NCBI RefSeq assembly: GCF_002214465.1
Contig: NZ_CP015101.1
Span: 999,013-1,063,012 of the forward strand
Origin: Thermococcus barossii
GTDB lineage: Archaea > Methanobacteriota_B > Thermococci > Thermococcales > Thermococcaceae
Length of the DNA: 64,000 nt
Reading direction: 5' to 3'
Shown one piece after another: positions 9,219-17,257 of the stretch. The notes below the pieces were generated by a model. It saw nothing but the letters and a program-made list of their open reading frames with translations, made no database searches and was not told the DNA's origin. Each line of letters begins with the position of its first letter. Positions within the stretch are counted from its first letter, which is position 1. Made by a program: the position numbers and the translations under genes.

Positions 9219-11012
9219 TCAAACCGCCTTCCAGAACGGGTCCCCCTGGGCCTTTACCTTCGCCGTCATTTTCAGCGCCTTTATGTCCGTCTCGTCCAGC
9301 TCGTTCTTGAGCTGCTTGGCAAGGATTATGACGTCGTTCTTGCTCAGATCAACGTAGAGAGTCTCGCCGGGGTGTATGTGCCTGCCCACTATCGCTCCCT
9401 CAATCGCTATCGCCACCGCGTCGCCCTTCTTGGCCTCCTGGACGAAGTCGTTCTTGTTCTTGATTGACTTGATGACGCCGACCTTCTGGCCGTTCTGCTT
9501 GATGAGCGTCACTCCGGGCCTTATCCTGCCCTCGACCACCTCGATGCCGACTATGGCCGGGTGGCTGCGCCTGAAGACGTACCTCTCGTCCGGGTAGAGC
9601 CTTATCACCCCAGGGAAGGTCACCTTACTGAGGAGCTCGCGCTTCTTCTTCTCCTCCTCTGCCTTGACCCAGGCCTCGTAGTCTTCGATGAGCTTGTAGA
9701 TGATGTTGCCTGTAAATATCGGCACCCCCTTGGCCTTGGCAACCTCTGCAGCGTCCTCGTTCACCTTGACGTTGAAGCCGAGGACGACGCCGTATTTGGG
9801 CTCTTCATCCTTGACGCTCAAAGCTTCCATCACGTCGGTCTTGCTGATGTTCCCAACGTCGGCCTTCCTTATCGGTATGTTTTTCTCTTGGAGCTCCTTG
9901 CTGAGGGCTTCAAGAGAGCCAAGGGTATCAGCCTTGACTATAACGCCGACCTTACCGGTGCTTATGACGACGCTCTGGATCTGGCTCAGTATCTCCTCCC
10001 TTGCCCTATCGACTTCCTCCTCGGAGCGGGCCGCTATGACCGGAGAGCCGGCGAGGGCCTCCTCAAGGCCAGGGGCGGCTATCTTGACACCCGCCGCGGC
10101 GGTGACCTCTTCAACCTGGTCGAAGCGGAAGCGCGGGTCCCTAATCTCGTCCAGCGGTTTCGGCTTTAGCAGGGCGCGTATCTTGGTGACTATCGCCTTG
10201 TCCTTGCCACCAACGACTATGGTATCATCCTTCCTGAGCGTCCCATCGTAGATTATGACGTCTATGGTGGTTCCGAGGCCGAGCTCCTCGCGGACTTCGA
10301 GGATCGTGCCGCGCGCCGGCCCCTCGACCTCAATCTTGAGCTTCTCCTCCAGGTACTTCTGGCTAAGACCCGCGATAAGGACGAGAAGCTCGGGAACACC
10401 TATGCCGTACTTGGCTGAAATCGGGACTATCGCCAGTTCGCGCGTGAAGTCCTGGACGCGGTCGAAGCGGTTGGCCTGGAAGCCCATCTCGTAGAACTTA
10501 CCTATCAGTTCCCAGAGCTTTGTCTCAAGCTCCTGAACGGCGCGCTGGTCCTGCTTCTTGATGTTCACCAGGAACGGCTCGTCCTCCTCGACCTTCCAGC
10601 CCTTTATCCTGTCGATTTTGTTCGCCGCCACTATGAAGGGCGTCCTGTTCTTCCTGAGGATTTCGATGCTCTCTATCGTCTGCGGCTGGAAGCCCTCGTT
10701 GATGTCAACGACAAGAACCGCAAGATCTGCGAGGCTTCCACCCCTCGCCCTAAGGCTTGTGAAGGCCTCGTGACCGGGAGTATCGATGAAGAGCAGACCT
10801 GGGAGCTTTATCTCGCCCTTCCAGAGCTTGATGAGCGGACCGGCAAGCTGCTTGACCGTCTCGATGGGAACCTCGGTCGCACCTATGTGCTGGGTTATTC
10901 CGCCGGCTTCTTTTCCAGCGACGTTGGTTCTCCTGATCCTGTCAAGGAGAGTGGTCTTTCCGTGGTCAACGTGACCGAGAACAGCTATGATCGGCTGCCT
11001 AATCCTCTTCAT
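9219..11012 (-). CDS. infB: translation initiation factor aIF5B (IF-2)
   Basis: 597 residues from the ATG at 11012; a GTG at 11021 would add three, but GAGGTGAGG is spaced for the ATG. It is the GTPase that promotes ribosomal subunit joining. G1 'GHVDHGKT' is at residues 13-20, followed by 'DTPGHE' (G3) and 'NKID' (G4). Domain II ('GLGTTIDVIIYDG'), the alpha/beta domain III and the C-terminal eIF5B-type beta barrel are all present. In some Pyrococcus and Thermococcus species this gene carries an intein. Here the GTPase domain is uninterrupted. Confidence 0.97.
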   Translation of the reverse strand: MKRIRQPIIAVLGHVDHGKTTLLDRIRRTNVAGKEAGGITQHIGATEVPIETVKQLAGPLIKLWKGEIKLPGLLFIDTPGHEAFTSLRARGGSLADLAVLVVDINEGFQPQTIESIEILRKNRTPFIVAANKIDRIKGWKVEEDEPFLVNIKKQDQRAVQELETKLWELIGKFYEMGFQANRFDRVQDFTRELAIVPISAKYGIGVPELLVLIAGLSQKYLEEKLKIEVEGPARGTILEVREELGLGTTIDVIIYDGTLRKDDTIVVGGKDKAIVTKIRALLKPKPLDEIRDPRFRFDQVEEVTAAAGVKIAAPGLEEALAGSPVIAARSEEEVDRAREEILSQIQSVVISTGKVGVIVKADTLGSLEALSKELQEKNIPIRKADVGNISKTDVMEALSVKDEEPKYGVVLGFNVKVNEDAAEVAKAKGVPIFTGNIIYKLIEDYEAWVKAEEEKKKRELLSKVTFPGVIRLYPDERYVFRRSHPAIVGIEVVEGRIRPGVTLIKQNGQKVGVIKSIKNKNDFVQEAKKGDAVAIAIEGAIVGRHIHPGETLYVDLSKNDVIILAKQLKNELDETDIKALKMTAKVKAQGDPFWKAV

Positions 11013-11110
11013 CTTCCTCACCTCTAAGCCTAACTCCGGCGTGGGCTTTTAAAGGTTCGTCCGGCCGGAAGGATTAAAAGTCCCGGTGGTAATTCCAGAG
11101 GGGTGGTGAG

Positions 11111-12061
11111 ATGCTGGCCGGCTTTGCCGTTGCACTGATTTCAACGGTTATTGGCTTTGGGATTCCACTTCTAATCTGGAGAAAGAACCGCTACCGTGCT
11201 TCGGTCTACGGTATGTTTCTCTCCCTCACCATAGCATACGTTTGGATGGTTTACTTCGCAACCCTCAACCCACTTCGCGGCGACTTGGTGGCCGGGTACA
11301 CGGGCTACGGCCGTGAAATCGGCCTGACACTCCTCTTTGCGGTATACCTCGACTACCTTATCGCATACCTGCTCGTGAGGAGCGCCGGCCTGACGCTGCA
11401 GGGGGCCGCATCGTGGGAGAACAACGTGGGGAAGATTATCCTTCTGTTCTCGCTGATATCGGTTGGCTTTTATCCCAAGCTTCTCGGCGTTTACGCGGTT
11501 CTCTACCTGGTAATCGGAGCCTGGATCCTCAAAAACCGCGGGGAGATTATCAAAAACATGACGAACGCTGAAAAGCTCGACCTTGGCTGGGTGCGGGGCT
11601 TCCTGAGGAAGTACGGCATCGAGGTGGAGGGGATATACGGTGTAAGAAACTGCTTCACGGCTTTGCTGACGGGAAGGCGGCTCTTCATCGGCGAGAAGCT
11701 CCTGGAGTTTGAGCCCGACGAGGCAAAGGCGATGGTGCTTGAGGCGGCCTACGTCGAGAGCAGGGGGATAGCGGTAAGGCAGCTCATCCTCGGCCTGATA
11801 GTGTTCCTCATATCGGGGATGATAGTTGCTGATATAGATGACTGGAACCTCAAGCTTGCCGGGGCGGGCTTTCTGACGCTCCTGTCATGGGGAGTTGACC
11901 TTGCTTACATAATCCAGATACGCACGGCAACTGATAAGTTCGTGGCAAACGAGCTCGGAAAGGAAACGCTCCAGAGGACGCTGGAAAAGGTGAAGGAGCT
12001 GGCGAAGAAGAACAGGGAGCGGGACGGTTCAGGCCCTCATCCAATGCGGGGAAGAGAATGA
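11111..12061 (+). CDS. multi-spanning membrane protein resembling a zinc-less M48 (HtpX-like) pseudoprotease
   Basis: 316 residues. About five hydrophobic helices (residues 3-23, 33-50, 68-90, 108-120, 125-140) precede a soluble segment, two further helices (224-240, 248-270) and a charged tail. Segment 178-222 reads like the M48 peptidase core: a 'G-RLFIGEKLLE' strand, 'EPDEAKAMVLEAAYVESRG' where HExxH is expected, and 'TATDKFVANELG' (272-283) where the third zinc ligand helix (ExxxD-A--LG) is expected. All zinc ligands appear lost. This is my inference from the pattern and spacing, not an established annotation. Ribosome site GGGGTGGTGAG precedes the ATG. The gene sits between infB and ndk, opposite to both. 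Confidence 0.7.
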   Translation: MLAGFAVALISTVIGFGIPLLIWRKNRYRASVYGMFLSLTIAYVWMVYFATLNPLRGDLVAGYTGYGREIGLTLLFAVYLDYLIAYLLVRSAGLTLQGAASWENNVGKIILLFSLISVGFYPKLLGVYAVLYLVIGAWILKNRGEIIKNMTNAEKLDLGWVRGFLRKYGIEVEGIYGVRNCFTALLTGRRLFIGEKLLEFEPDEAKAMVLEAAYVESRGIAVRQLILGLIVFLISGMIVADIDDWNLKLAGAGFLTLLSWGVDLAYIIQIRTATDKFVANELGKETLQRTLEKVKELAKKNRERDGSGPHPMRGRE

Positions 12062-12068
12062 AAAAGGC

Positions 12069-12593
12069 CTAACGCTCAAGGCAGTTCATGCTGTCGAGGT
12101 ACTCCCTCTTGCCCTTTGCGTGGGTGTGGTAGAACCAGTCGGCGGCCTTGCAGTACTCAAAGAGCTCCTCCGGCTTGAAGTACAGGTTTATCTCCCTCTC
12201 GGCACTCTCGGGGCTGTCGGAGGCGTGGATGATGTTGTATATCGAGTCGCCGATGTCGAGGCCGTAGTCACCCCTTATGCTTCCAGGCTCGGCGTCCTTG
12301 GGATCGGTGGCGCCGGCCATCTTCCTGACGACGCTTATGGCATACCTGCCCTCGACCACCATGACGACGCTGGGAGCTTTGGTGATGTAGTCGATGAGGG
12401 GCTCGAAGAACGGCTTGCCCCTGTGCTCCTCGTAGTGCTTCTCGGCCAGCTCGCGGTCAATCCATATCATCTTCATCCCGACGATTTTAAGCCCCCTCTT
12501 CTCGAAGCGGGAGATTATTTCGCCCATCAATCCGCGGACAACGGCATCGGGCTTCAGTATGACGAGCGTTCTCTCTATCTTCCTTTCGGCCAT
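12069..12593 (-). CDS. ndk: nucleoside diphosphate kinase
   Basis: 174 residues from the ATG at 12593, with GGTG 6 nt upstream (a GTG at 12602 would add three). It transfers gamma-phosphate between nucleoside triphosphates and diphosphates. It shows the start '[15 protein letters not shown]' and the active-site His in '[17 protein letters not shown]'. The C-terminus is about 20 residues longer than the bacterial enzyme, as is usual in Thermococcales. It follows the L24e gene on the same strand with a 103-bp gap, a conserved archaeal neighbourhood of L7Ae, S28e, L24e and Ndk. It converges on the membrane-protein gene ending at 12061. Confidence 0.96.
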   Translation of the reverse strand: MAERKIERTLVILKPDAVVRGLMGEIISRFEKRGLKIVGMKMIWIDRELAEKHYEEHRGKPFFEPLIDYITKAPSVVMVVEGRYAISVVRKMAGATDPKDAEPGSIRGDYGLDIGDSIYNIIHASDSPESAEREINLYFKPEELFEYCKAADWFYHTHAKGKREYLDSMNCLER

Positions 12594-12696
12594 TGGCAAC
12601 ACCGAAGTTAGTTGGCCGGGTGGTTAATAGGTTTTTTGGAAATGTATCGACACGTAAGAAACGTCGAAGTCAGAAACAGGAAGGGAAAGAAAGAAA

Positions 12697-12903
12697 TCAC
12701 TTTCTCCTCTTGGCCCTCTGAAGCCTTGCCTCCTGGAAGGCCTTGGTCCACTTGAGCTTTCTCGGGTTTCTGCCCATGAAGTAGTACTTCTCGCACTTGC
12801 TGGAGCAGAAGAACAGGACTCTGCCGTCGTTCCTGACGTACATCTTGCCCGTTCCCGGCTCGAACTCCTTTCCGCAGTAGGAGCAGACGTTCCACCTTGC
12901 CAT
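12697..12903 (-). CDS. rpl24e: large-subunit ribosomal protein L24e
   Basis: 68 residues, basic, with the L24e zinc ribbon: CxxC ('CSYC') near the start and CxxxC ('CSSKC') at about residue 33-37, then a basic tail. Only six bases separate its start from the S28e stop. A GAGGT ribosome site lies inside the S28e stop region, so the two are translated from one mRNA. Confidence 0.97.
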   Translation of the reverse strand: MARWNVCSYCGKEFEPGTGKMYVRNDGRVLFFCSSKCEKYYFMGRNPRKLKWTKAFQEARLQRAKRRK

Positions 12904-12908
12904 CTTGA

Positions 12909-13121
12909 TTACCTCCTGGTCCTGATCTCCCTGGCTTCACGCTCGGTCTCCCTGAGGATGACTATGTCGCCGACGCGAACCGGGCCCTTGATGTTTCTCC
13001 TGATGACGCGGCCCTTGTCGCGGCCCTCAAGGACGCGAACCTTGACCTGAGTAACGCCACCGGTGACGCCGGTTCTGGCGACAATCTCAATAACCTCAGC
13101 CGGGTATCCTTCGTCGCTCAT
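12909..13121 (-). CDS. rps28e: small-subunit ribosomal protein S28e
   Basis: 70 residues, the normal size, with the OB-fold pattern '[26 protein letters not shown]' and the conserved end '[10 protein letters not shown]'. A TATA-like TTTAAG about 50 nt upstream (about 13168-13176, minus strand) and a pyrimidine-rich tract after the L7Ae stop suggest that S28e-L24e-ndk also has its own promoter, besides read-through from L7Ae. Confidence 0.97.
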   Translation of the reverse strand: MSDEGYPAEVIEIVARTGVTGGVTQVKVRVLEGRDKGRVIRRNIKGPVRVGDIVILRETEREAREIRTRR

Positions 13122-13200
13122 TTCTCACACCCCTTAACCTAAAAATCCCTCGCACGGATGAACTTAAACCTTTCCTTACGGTGAAGGAAGGAAAAGGAGC

Positions 13201-13572
13201 TCACTTCATGAGCTCCCTAACCTTCATAGCGATGTCCTCAACGAGCTCACGGCCCTTACCGGGCTCGATGATGGCAACGCTGGCGGCTGGAACCTCAATT
13301 CCAGCAGCAGCGCCGAGCTCCTTCTTGCTCGGGACGTAGATGTACGGAATCTCCTTCTCCTCGCACAGCGGCGGGAGGTGGGCAACGATCTCCTCAGGGT
13401 CAACATCCTCAGCGATGACAACGAGCTTGGCCTGGCCCCTCTCAACGGCCTTGGTGGTCTCGTTGGTACCCTTCCTTATCCTTCCGGTGTCGCGAGCGAG
13501 CTCGACGGCCTCAAGGGCCTTCTCGGCAAGCTCTGCCGGAACCTCAAACTTGACGTAGCTTGGCTTCGCCAT
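13201..13572 (-). CDS. rpl7ae: ribosomal protein L7Ae, K-turn binding subunit of the ribosome and guide RNPs
   Basis: 123 residues. It binds K-turn RNA in 23S rRNA, box C/D and H/ACA guide RNPs and RNase P. The family core '[28 protein letters not shown]' and '[18 protein letters not shown]' are intact. GGAGGG precedes the ATG. It would be the RNP partner of the box C/D sRNA at 5360-5416. A BRE/TATA sits about 65 nt upstream. The leader of about 40 nt contains short inverted elements, but I could not draw a convincing K-turn for autoregulation. Confidence 0.97.
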   Translation of the reverse strand: MAKPSYVKFEVPAELAEKALEAVELARDTGRIRKGTNETTKAVERGQAKLVVIAEDVDPEEIVAHLPPLCEEKEIPYIYVPSKKELGAAAGIEVPAASVAIIEPGKGRELVEDIAMKVRELMK

Positions 13573-13630
13573 CTTTCATCCCTCCGAAACCTCATCGTTC
13601 ATCGAGTTTTGCGTGCTCAATTCCGGAGGA

Positions 13631-13650
13631 GGCTTTAAAAGGATTTCGAT
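13631..13650 (-). promoter_or_regulatory. BRE/TATA of the L7Ae ribosomal operon
   Basis: Read on the minus strand this is ATCGAAATCCTTTTAAAGCC: a purine-rich BRE followed by TTTTAAAG. It lies about 65 nt before the L7Ae ATG, giving a leader of roughly 40 nt with a GGAGGG ribosome site at its end. Confidence 0.6.
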
Positions 13651-13746
13651 AGCCAGCGGAAAAAGGCAGAGCGGAGCGGCCGCCATCAGCAGCGGCCAAG
13701 CTCCTCATCCCCGATAGGGTCAGAGAAAGGAAAAAGTCCTCATCAC

Positions 13747-14367
13747 TCAGCTTCCACCGGATTCTTTTCCGTAGCCCCGGTATATCTCAAGGCTCCTCCT
13801 TGCCCTCGCGCGGGGAATGCTGTGCCCCATCAGCGCAACTATTCTGTCGGCCTTTGCCTTGCCGTGGTGGAGCATCTTGGTTTCCGTCTTTATCTTCTCG
13901 ACCCGGAAGGTGTAGCCGCCGACCTCGAGAACCTCGCCGACGACGAATTCCTCGTTTCTCGGGACCTTGACCTTGAATGCCTGCGTTACTCCCTTCGGCA
14001 GATAGATGGAGACCTTAATGACCTTGGGATAGGTCAGGCTCTCGCCCCAGAGCGTTTTTATCTCGCCTATCTCGGCCTTGTTAACGCGTTTGTCCCCCTC
14101 AAGCTCTATGCCCGTGATCCTGACCTCGTCGTCATCCGTCTCGACGATGTCGCCGACCCTTATCTCCTCGCCCTCCGGTAATTCAACCTCGCCCTTGAAG
14201 CTCCTCTCGTGCTTGCTGACGATGAGCGGAACCTTCACGAGCTTGGGGAGCGTTATGATCCAGACGTTGCCGCACTCGTTGCAGCGGAGGGTGAGCTCCC
14301 TTCCCCTCTCCTTGATGACCTCGACGTCATCACTACCGCACTCTGGACAGATGAAGTACTCCTCCAT
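13747..14367 (-). CDS. HVO_0476-family zinc-ribbon protein
   Basis: 206 residues from the ATG at 14367 (GGTGAG four bases upstream; an upstream GTG would add three). An N-terminal zinc ribbon (CPEC near residue 7 and CNEC near residue 30) is followed by beta-rich domains ('LPEGEEIRVGDIVETDDDEVRITGIE') and a basic C-terminus. It matches the archaeal HVO_0476 zinc-finger family, whose function is unknown; the architecture suggests nucleic-acid or ribosome binding. TATA (CTTTATAA) lies just upstream. The stop is followed by a T-rich terminator-like tract. Confidence 0.82.
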   Translation of the reverse strand: MEEYFICPECGSDDVEVIKERGRELTLRCNECGNVWIITLPKLVKVPLIVSKHERSFKGEVELPEGEEIRVGDIVETDDDEVRITGIELEGDKRVNKAEIGEIKTLWGESLTYPKVIKVSIYLPKGVTQAFKVKVPRNEEFVVGEVLEVGGYTFRVEKIKTETKMLHHGKAKADRIVALMGHSIPRARARRSLEIYRGYGKESGGS

Positions 14368-14516
14368 GTCTCTCACCAGAGGGAAGAAGAGGGAAGGCGT
14401 TTATAAAGGTGGCGTATAACCCAAATCCCAGCACTAAACTACAGAGTGGAGCTGTCGCAGATCCTGTCATTGTGTAACTACTTTGCTTTCTCAGTCCCAA
14501 CATAAAATCAAAGACT

Positions 14517-16367
14517 TTATGTGCCGTTTGCACCTAATAGCTCCAAGGTTTTAAGTGCAAAATATGTTTCCTGAAGTCCACCATAGGACGTATCTCCTGA
14601 ATAAAGTCTAAATCCTCCGTATTGGTACTTAAGTGCGTTGATAAACTCAAGCAATCCTTCGATATCTTGGGGGCAGTACCCCATGTATGTCAGTGCTTGG
14701 ACAGCGTAGAGTGTGTTGTACAAATCAGGAGCTCCCCATCCGCCTTCATGTTGAAGACCCAGGATGTAGTTTAATGTGGTGTTATCCTTATAGTCATAAC
14801 CCAATTCGTGAAGGAGAATAACGGCTTGGACCGTGTTGTGAAACACTAAAAAAGTCCTGTTACTATAATTTCCAAAACTTCCGTCTGGATTCTTAAGTGA
14901 GAGAATTTCCCTAACTAATGTTTGACTAGTTTGCTCTCCGATAATAATACCAATCTCTTTTCCGAGTCTCACGATATAGACCCAACCTGGATCAGATAAT
15001 AACACATCTTTTCTGTTTTCAAGATACAACTTAAGTATTCTCTCAGCTTCGTCTCTTATGTATTCTGCGTCCTGTTTGTCAATCTCAACTTCAATTAACT
15101 TGTATGTCTTGTAAACTAGATACAAAGGCACGGGATCATCGGGAGTGTATGGTGATCTGTTATAAACTGCACGCTTTAAAAAGCTCTTGGTGTGATTCTT
15201 GTCAAGATTTATACCAAGAAAATCCGCAACGTAAAGAGCCATGTATGTGGCGTATGGCTCACTCTGAGTGTGAAATGGAAGCGCAAAACCTCCTAAGGGA
15301 CTTTCCCAGGAGTGTATGAAGTCCAAGATGTCGTTATCTGGAAGATGATTAGTTAGAACCATTATCCTAACTGCATGATAGGTTCCCTGAGGCTCCCCAT
15401 AATTCATACCCCAGATATGGAAGCCACCATCGGGTAATTTCTGAGCAAGAACATACTTATAGGCAATCGTGGATAAATTTTTAGTAAGTAGCCCTTCTCT
15501 GGATAAGAATTCAAGAGCCTCTGCAACATAAAAGATTGGAGGATTCTTTGATATTTCAACTTCCACCTTTTCATGCGAGTGTTGCAGGTATGTTATTATT
15601 CTCTGATAGTTGTCGAGATGAGTGTAAGAAATGTTAAGCATTGTAAGGGCCTTTGAGTAAATATTAACTTCTAAGAGGTATTGCAAGATTCCACGGGTAT
15701 TCTCCTGTAAAGAGACGCTATTAAATTTGTTAACATAATATGCAGCAGTATTTTGGAGTCGGCTCATATTATAATCTAAATAATAGAGAATCTTGATAGC
15801 CAAGTAGGTTACATCTTGTTCCCCATAGATAAACGTACCATTTTCTGTTTGGGCCGAAAGAACGAATGAAATGATTCTATCTGGATTTTGTGGTGTTAGG
15901 TTCATCATTTTCATGCTAGCTACCCAGTAGTGAAGGCGTGCAAACGAAGAGAGTGTGCCCGTTGCAGTATCATTTATAATATGTTCCTCTTGGGATATTA
16001 ACCAAGCTTTTGTCTGAGCTGAATTAAACGGAGATTCGTTAATAAGCGAGAGTGTGCTCAGAAAATAGTAAGTTGATAAAATGTTGGGTGTGATTGTATC
16101 AACTATCTCAGTAAAACCGCCATCCGGTCTTTTGGCCAAATGAAGACGTTTTGCAGTGTACTCTACCCAATTATCTCCTAAAAATTGTGTTACATTAAAA
16201 TTCGACGGTAAACAGTTTAGGTGAGGCTCTTCAAATGTATAACGCAGGTGTATGTTCAACTTGGGATTATTTGATAGTTTAGTGGTATTCTGACTGTTTG
16301 CCCACCATATAAAGGAAAAGATTAAAAGAATAGATATAACAAATGCACTTATGTTAGTTCTATTCAT
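14517..16367 (-). CDS. membrane-anchored alpha/alpha-toroid (prenyltransferase/squalene-cyclase repeat) protein
   Basis: 616 residues. A single N-terminal membrane helix (about 6-26) leaves the rest outside the cell. The body holds repeats of the alpha/alpha-toroid type, with recurrent glycine-aromatic turns: 'PDGGF' (about 87), 'ENGTF', 'PDGGFHIW', 'PLGGFALP', 'PDGSFGNY', 'EGGWGAPD' and 'YGGFRLY'. These are the QW-like repeats of the prenyltransferase/squalene oxidase superfamily, but I see no DXDD cyclase motif. Such toroids act as cyclases, prenyltransferases or protein-binding scaffolds. The gene is markedly AT-rich compared with its neighbours, suggesting transfer. It follows the secreted-protein gene by 15 bp and likely forms an operon with it. 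Confidence 0.75.
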   Translation of the reverse strand: MNRTNISAFVISILLIFSFIWWANSQNTTKLSNNPKLNIHLRYTFEEPHLNCLPSNFNVTQFLGDNWVEYTAKRLHLAKRPDGGFTEIVDTITPNILSTYYFLSTLSLINESPFNSAQTKAWLISQEEHIINDTATGTLSSFARLHYWVASMKMMNLTPQNPDRIISFVLSAQTENGTFIYGEQDVTYLAIKILYYLDYNMSRLQNTAAYYVNKFNSVSLQENTRGILQYLLEVNIYSKALTMLNISYTHLDNYQRIITYLQHSHEKVEVEISKNPPIFYVAEALEFLSREGLLTKNLSTIAYKYVLAQKLPDGGFHIWGMNYGEPQGTYHAVRIMVLTNHLPDNDILDFIHSWESPLGGFALPFHTQSEPYATYMALYVADFLGINLDKNHTKSFLKRAVYNRSPYTPDDPVPLYLVYKTYKLIEVEIDKQDAEYIRDEAERILKLYLENRKDVLLSDPGWVYIVRLGKEIGIIIGEQTSQTLVREILSLKNPDGSFGNYSNRTFLVFHNTVQAVILLHELGYDYKDNTTLNYILGLQHEGGWGAPDLYNTLYAVQALTYMGYCPQDIEGLLEFINALKYQYGGFRLYSGDTSYGGLQETYFALKTLELLGANGT

Positions 16368-16382
16368 TCTTTTTCACGCTCC

Positions 16383-17132
16383 TCATGGTCGGAACACGTA
16401 CGCATTAGACTGGATCCCTTCTCCATCTTGGGTATCATAGAATAAGAAGCTACTGTGAGTGTGTCCCTCCACTCTTGTAATTCCGAAGAAAGATAGTCCC
16501 TCAACACCTGAATATCTGTATCCTAAGTAATCCCTATGGCTGTCACTTATCGTTATTGTGGTAGTGCCAGAATCACCTCCAATGGAGAATCCCGGAGGGG
16601 CACTAACTGACACAGAGATTCCAACGAACTTGACACTAATACCTAATGTTATTGATTTTGATGTGTAGCTAATTGACCACCAATAGTCATACGGTTCAAG
16701 CCAGCTAGCACCCGAAGAATATCCACTAACACTAACTTCTTGCGAGCTGAACCATGTTGCTGTTATGGAAGTATATGACGAAATGTAGACATCTCCAGAT
16801 GGCAGGGTAAAAGCTTTTCGGAATCTGTAATCATCATCTGAACCCGCCCAACTCCCGCTAGGGGTTACCAGACCTGCTTTGATGGAAATTGGATCCTCTT
16901 TCTGCGAGGAGAAATATCTATTCACAGCTTCGAATACTGCTTTCCTGTCCATGCCGGGTGTATCTGGGATGGAAACCATACCATTTTTCATTGTTATAGT
17001 AATCATCTGGCCATTCACGGACACTTGGTAGGTATGAATCTCTGGCTGGTTCCTATAGTTGGCTGCACTTGCTCCCTGCATCATTGCTCCAAACACCAAA
17101 AGGGCAATCAACCATACTATATGCCTCTGCAT
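16383..17132 (-). CDS. secreted protein of unknown function, partner of the toroid protein
   Basis: 249 residues from the ATG at 17132, preceded by a run of G that serves as ribosome site. A Sec signal peptide ends in 'GASA|A' (about residue 24). The mature protein starts with a short 'VNGQMITITMKNG' strand pair and a helix, followed by a Ser/Thr/Tyr/Trp-rich beta region ('SWLEPYDYWWSISYTSKSITLGISVKF'). There is no C-terminal membrane helix, so it is probably released or held by the toroid protein encoded 15 bp downstream. I do not recognise the family. AT-rich promoter sequence (ATTATAAAAAATATT, about 17155-17170) lies upstream. Confidence 0.7.
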   Translation of the reverse strand: MQRHIVWLIALLVFGAMMQGASAANYRNQPEIHTYQVSVNGQMITITMKNGMVSIPDTPGMDRKAVFEAVNRYFSSQKEDPISIKAGLVTPSGSWAGSDDDYRFRKAFTLPSGDVYISSYTSITATWFSSQEVSVSGYSSGASWLEPYDYWWSISYTSKSITLGISVKFVGISVSVSAPPGFSIGGDSGTTTITISDSHRDYLGYRYSGVEGLSFFGITRVEGHTHSSFLFYDTQDGEGIQSNAYVFRP

Positions 17133-17257
17133 TCGCCCCCCCCATAAGATAGTCAAATATTTTTTATAATAAGGATATTTAAATCTTTCGTTTTGTTAGT
17201 ACTGATGCACAAATTTTTAACATTGTTATAAATTTACTGTAATAGATTGTAAAAAGG

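Noticed and set aside
13573-13620. Possible K-turn for L7Ae autoregulation in its own leader
   Set aside because: CTCGATGAACGATGAG can form a short stem, but I could not place the tandem sheared G-A pairs next to a C stem as a K-turn needs.
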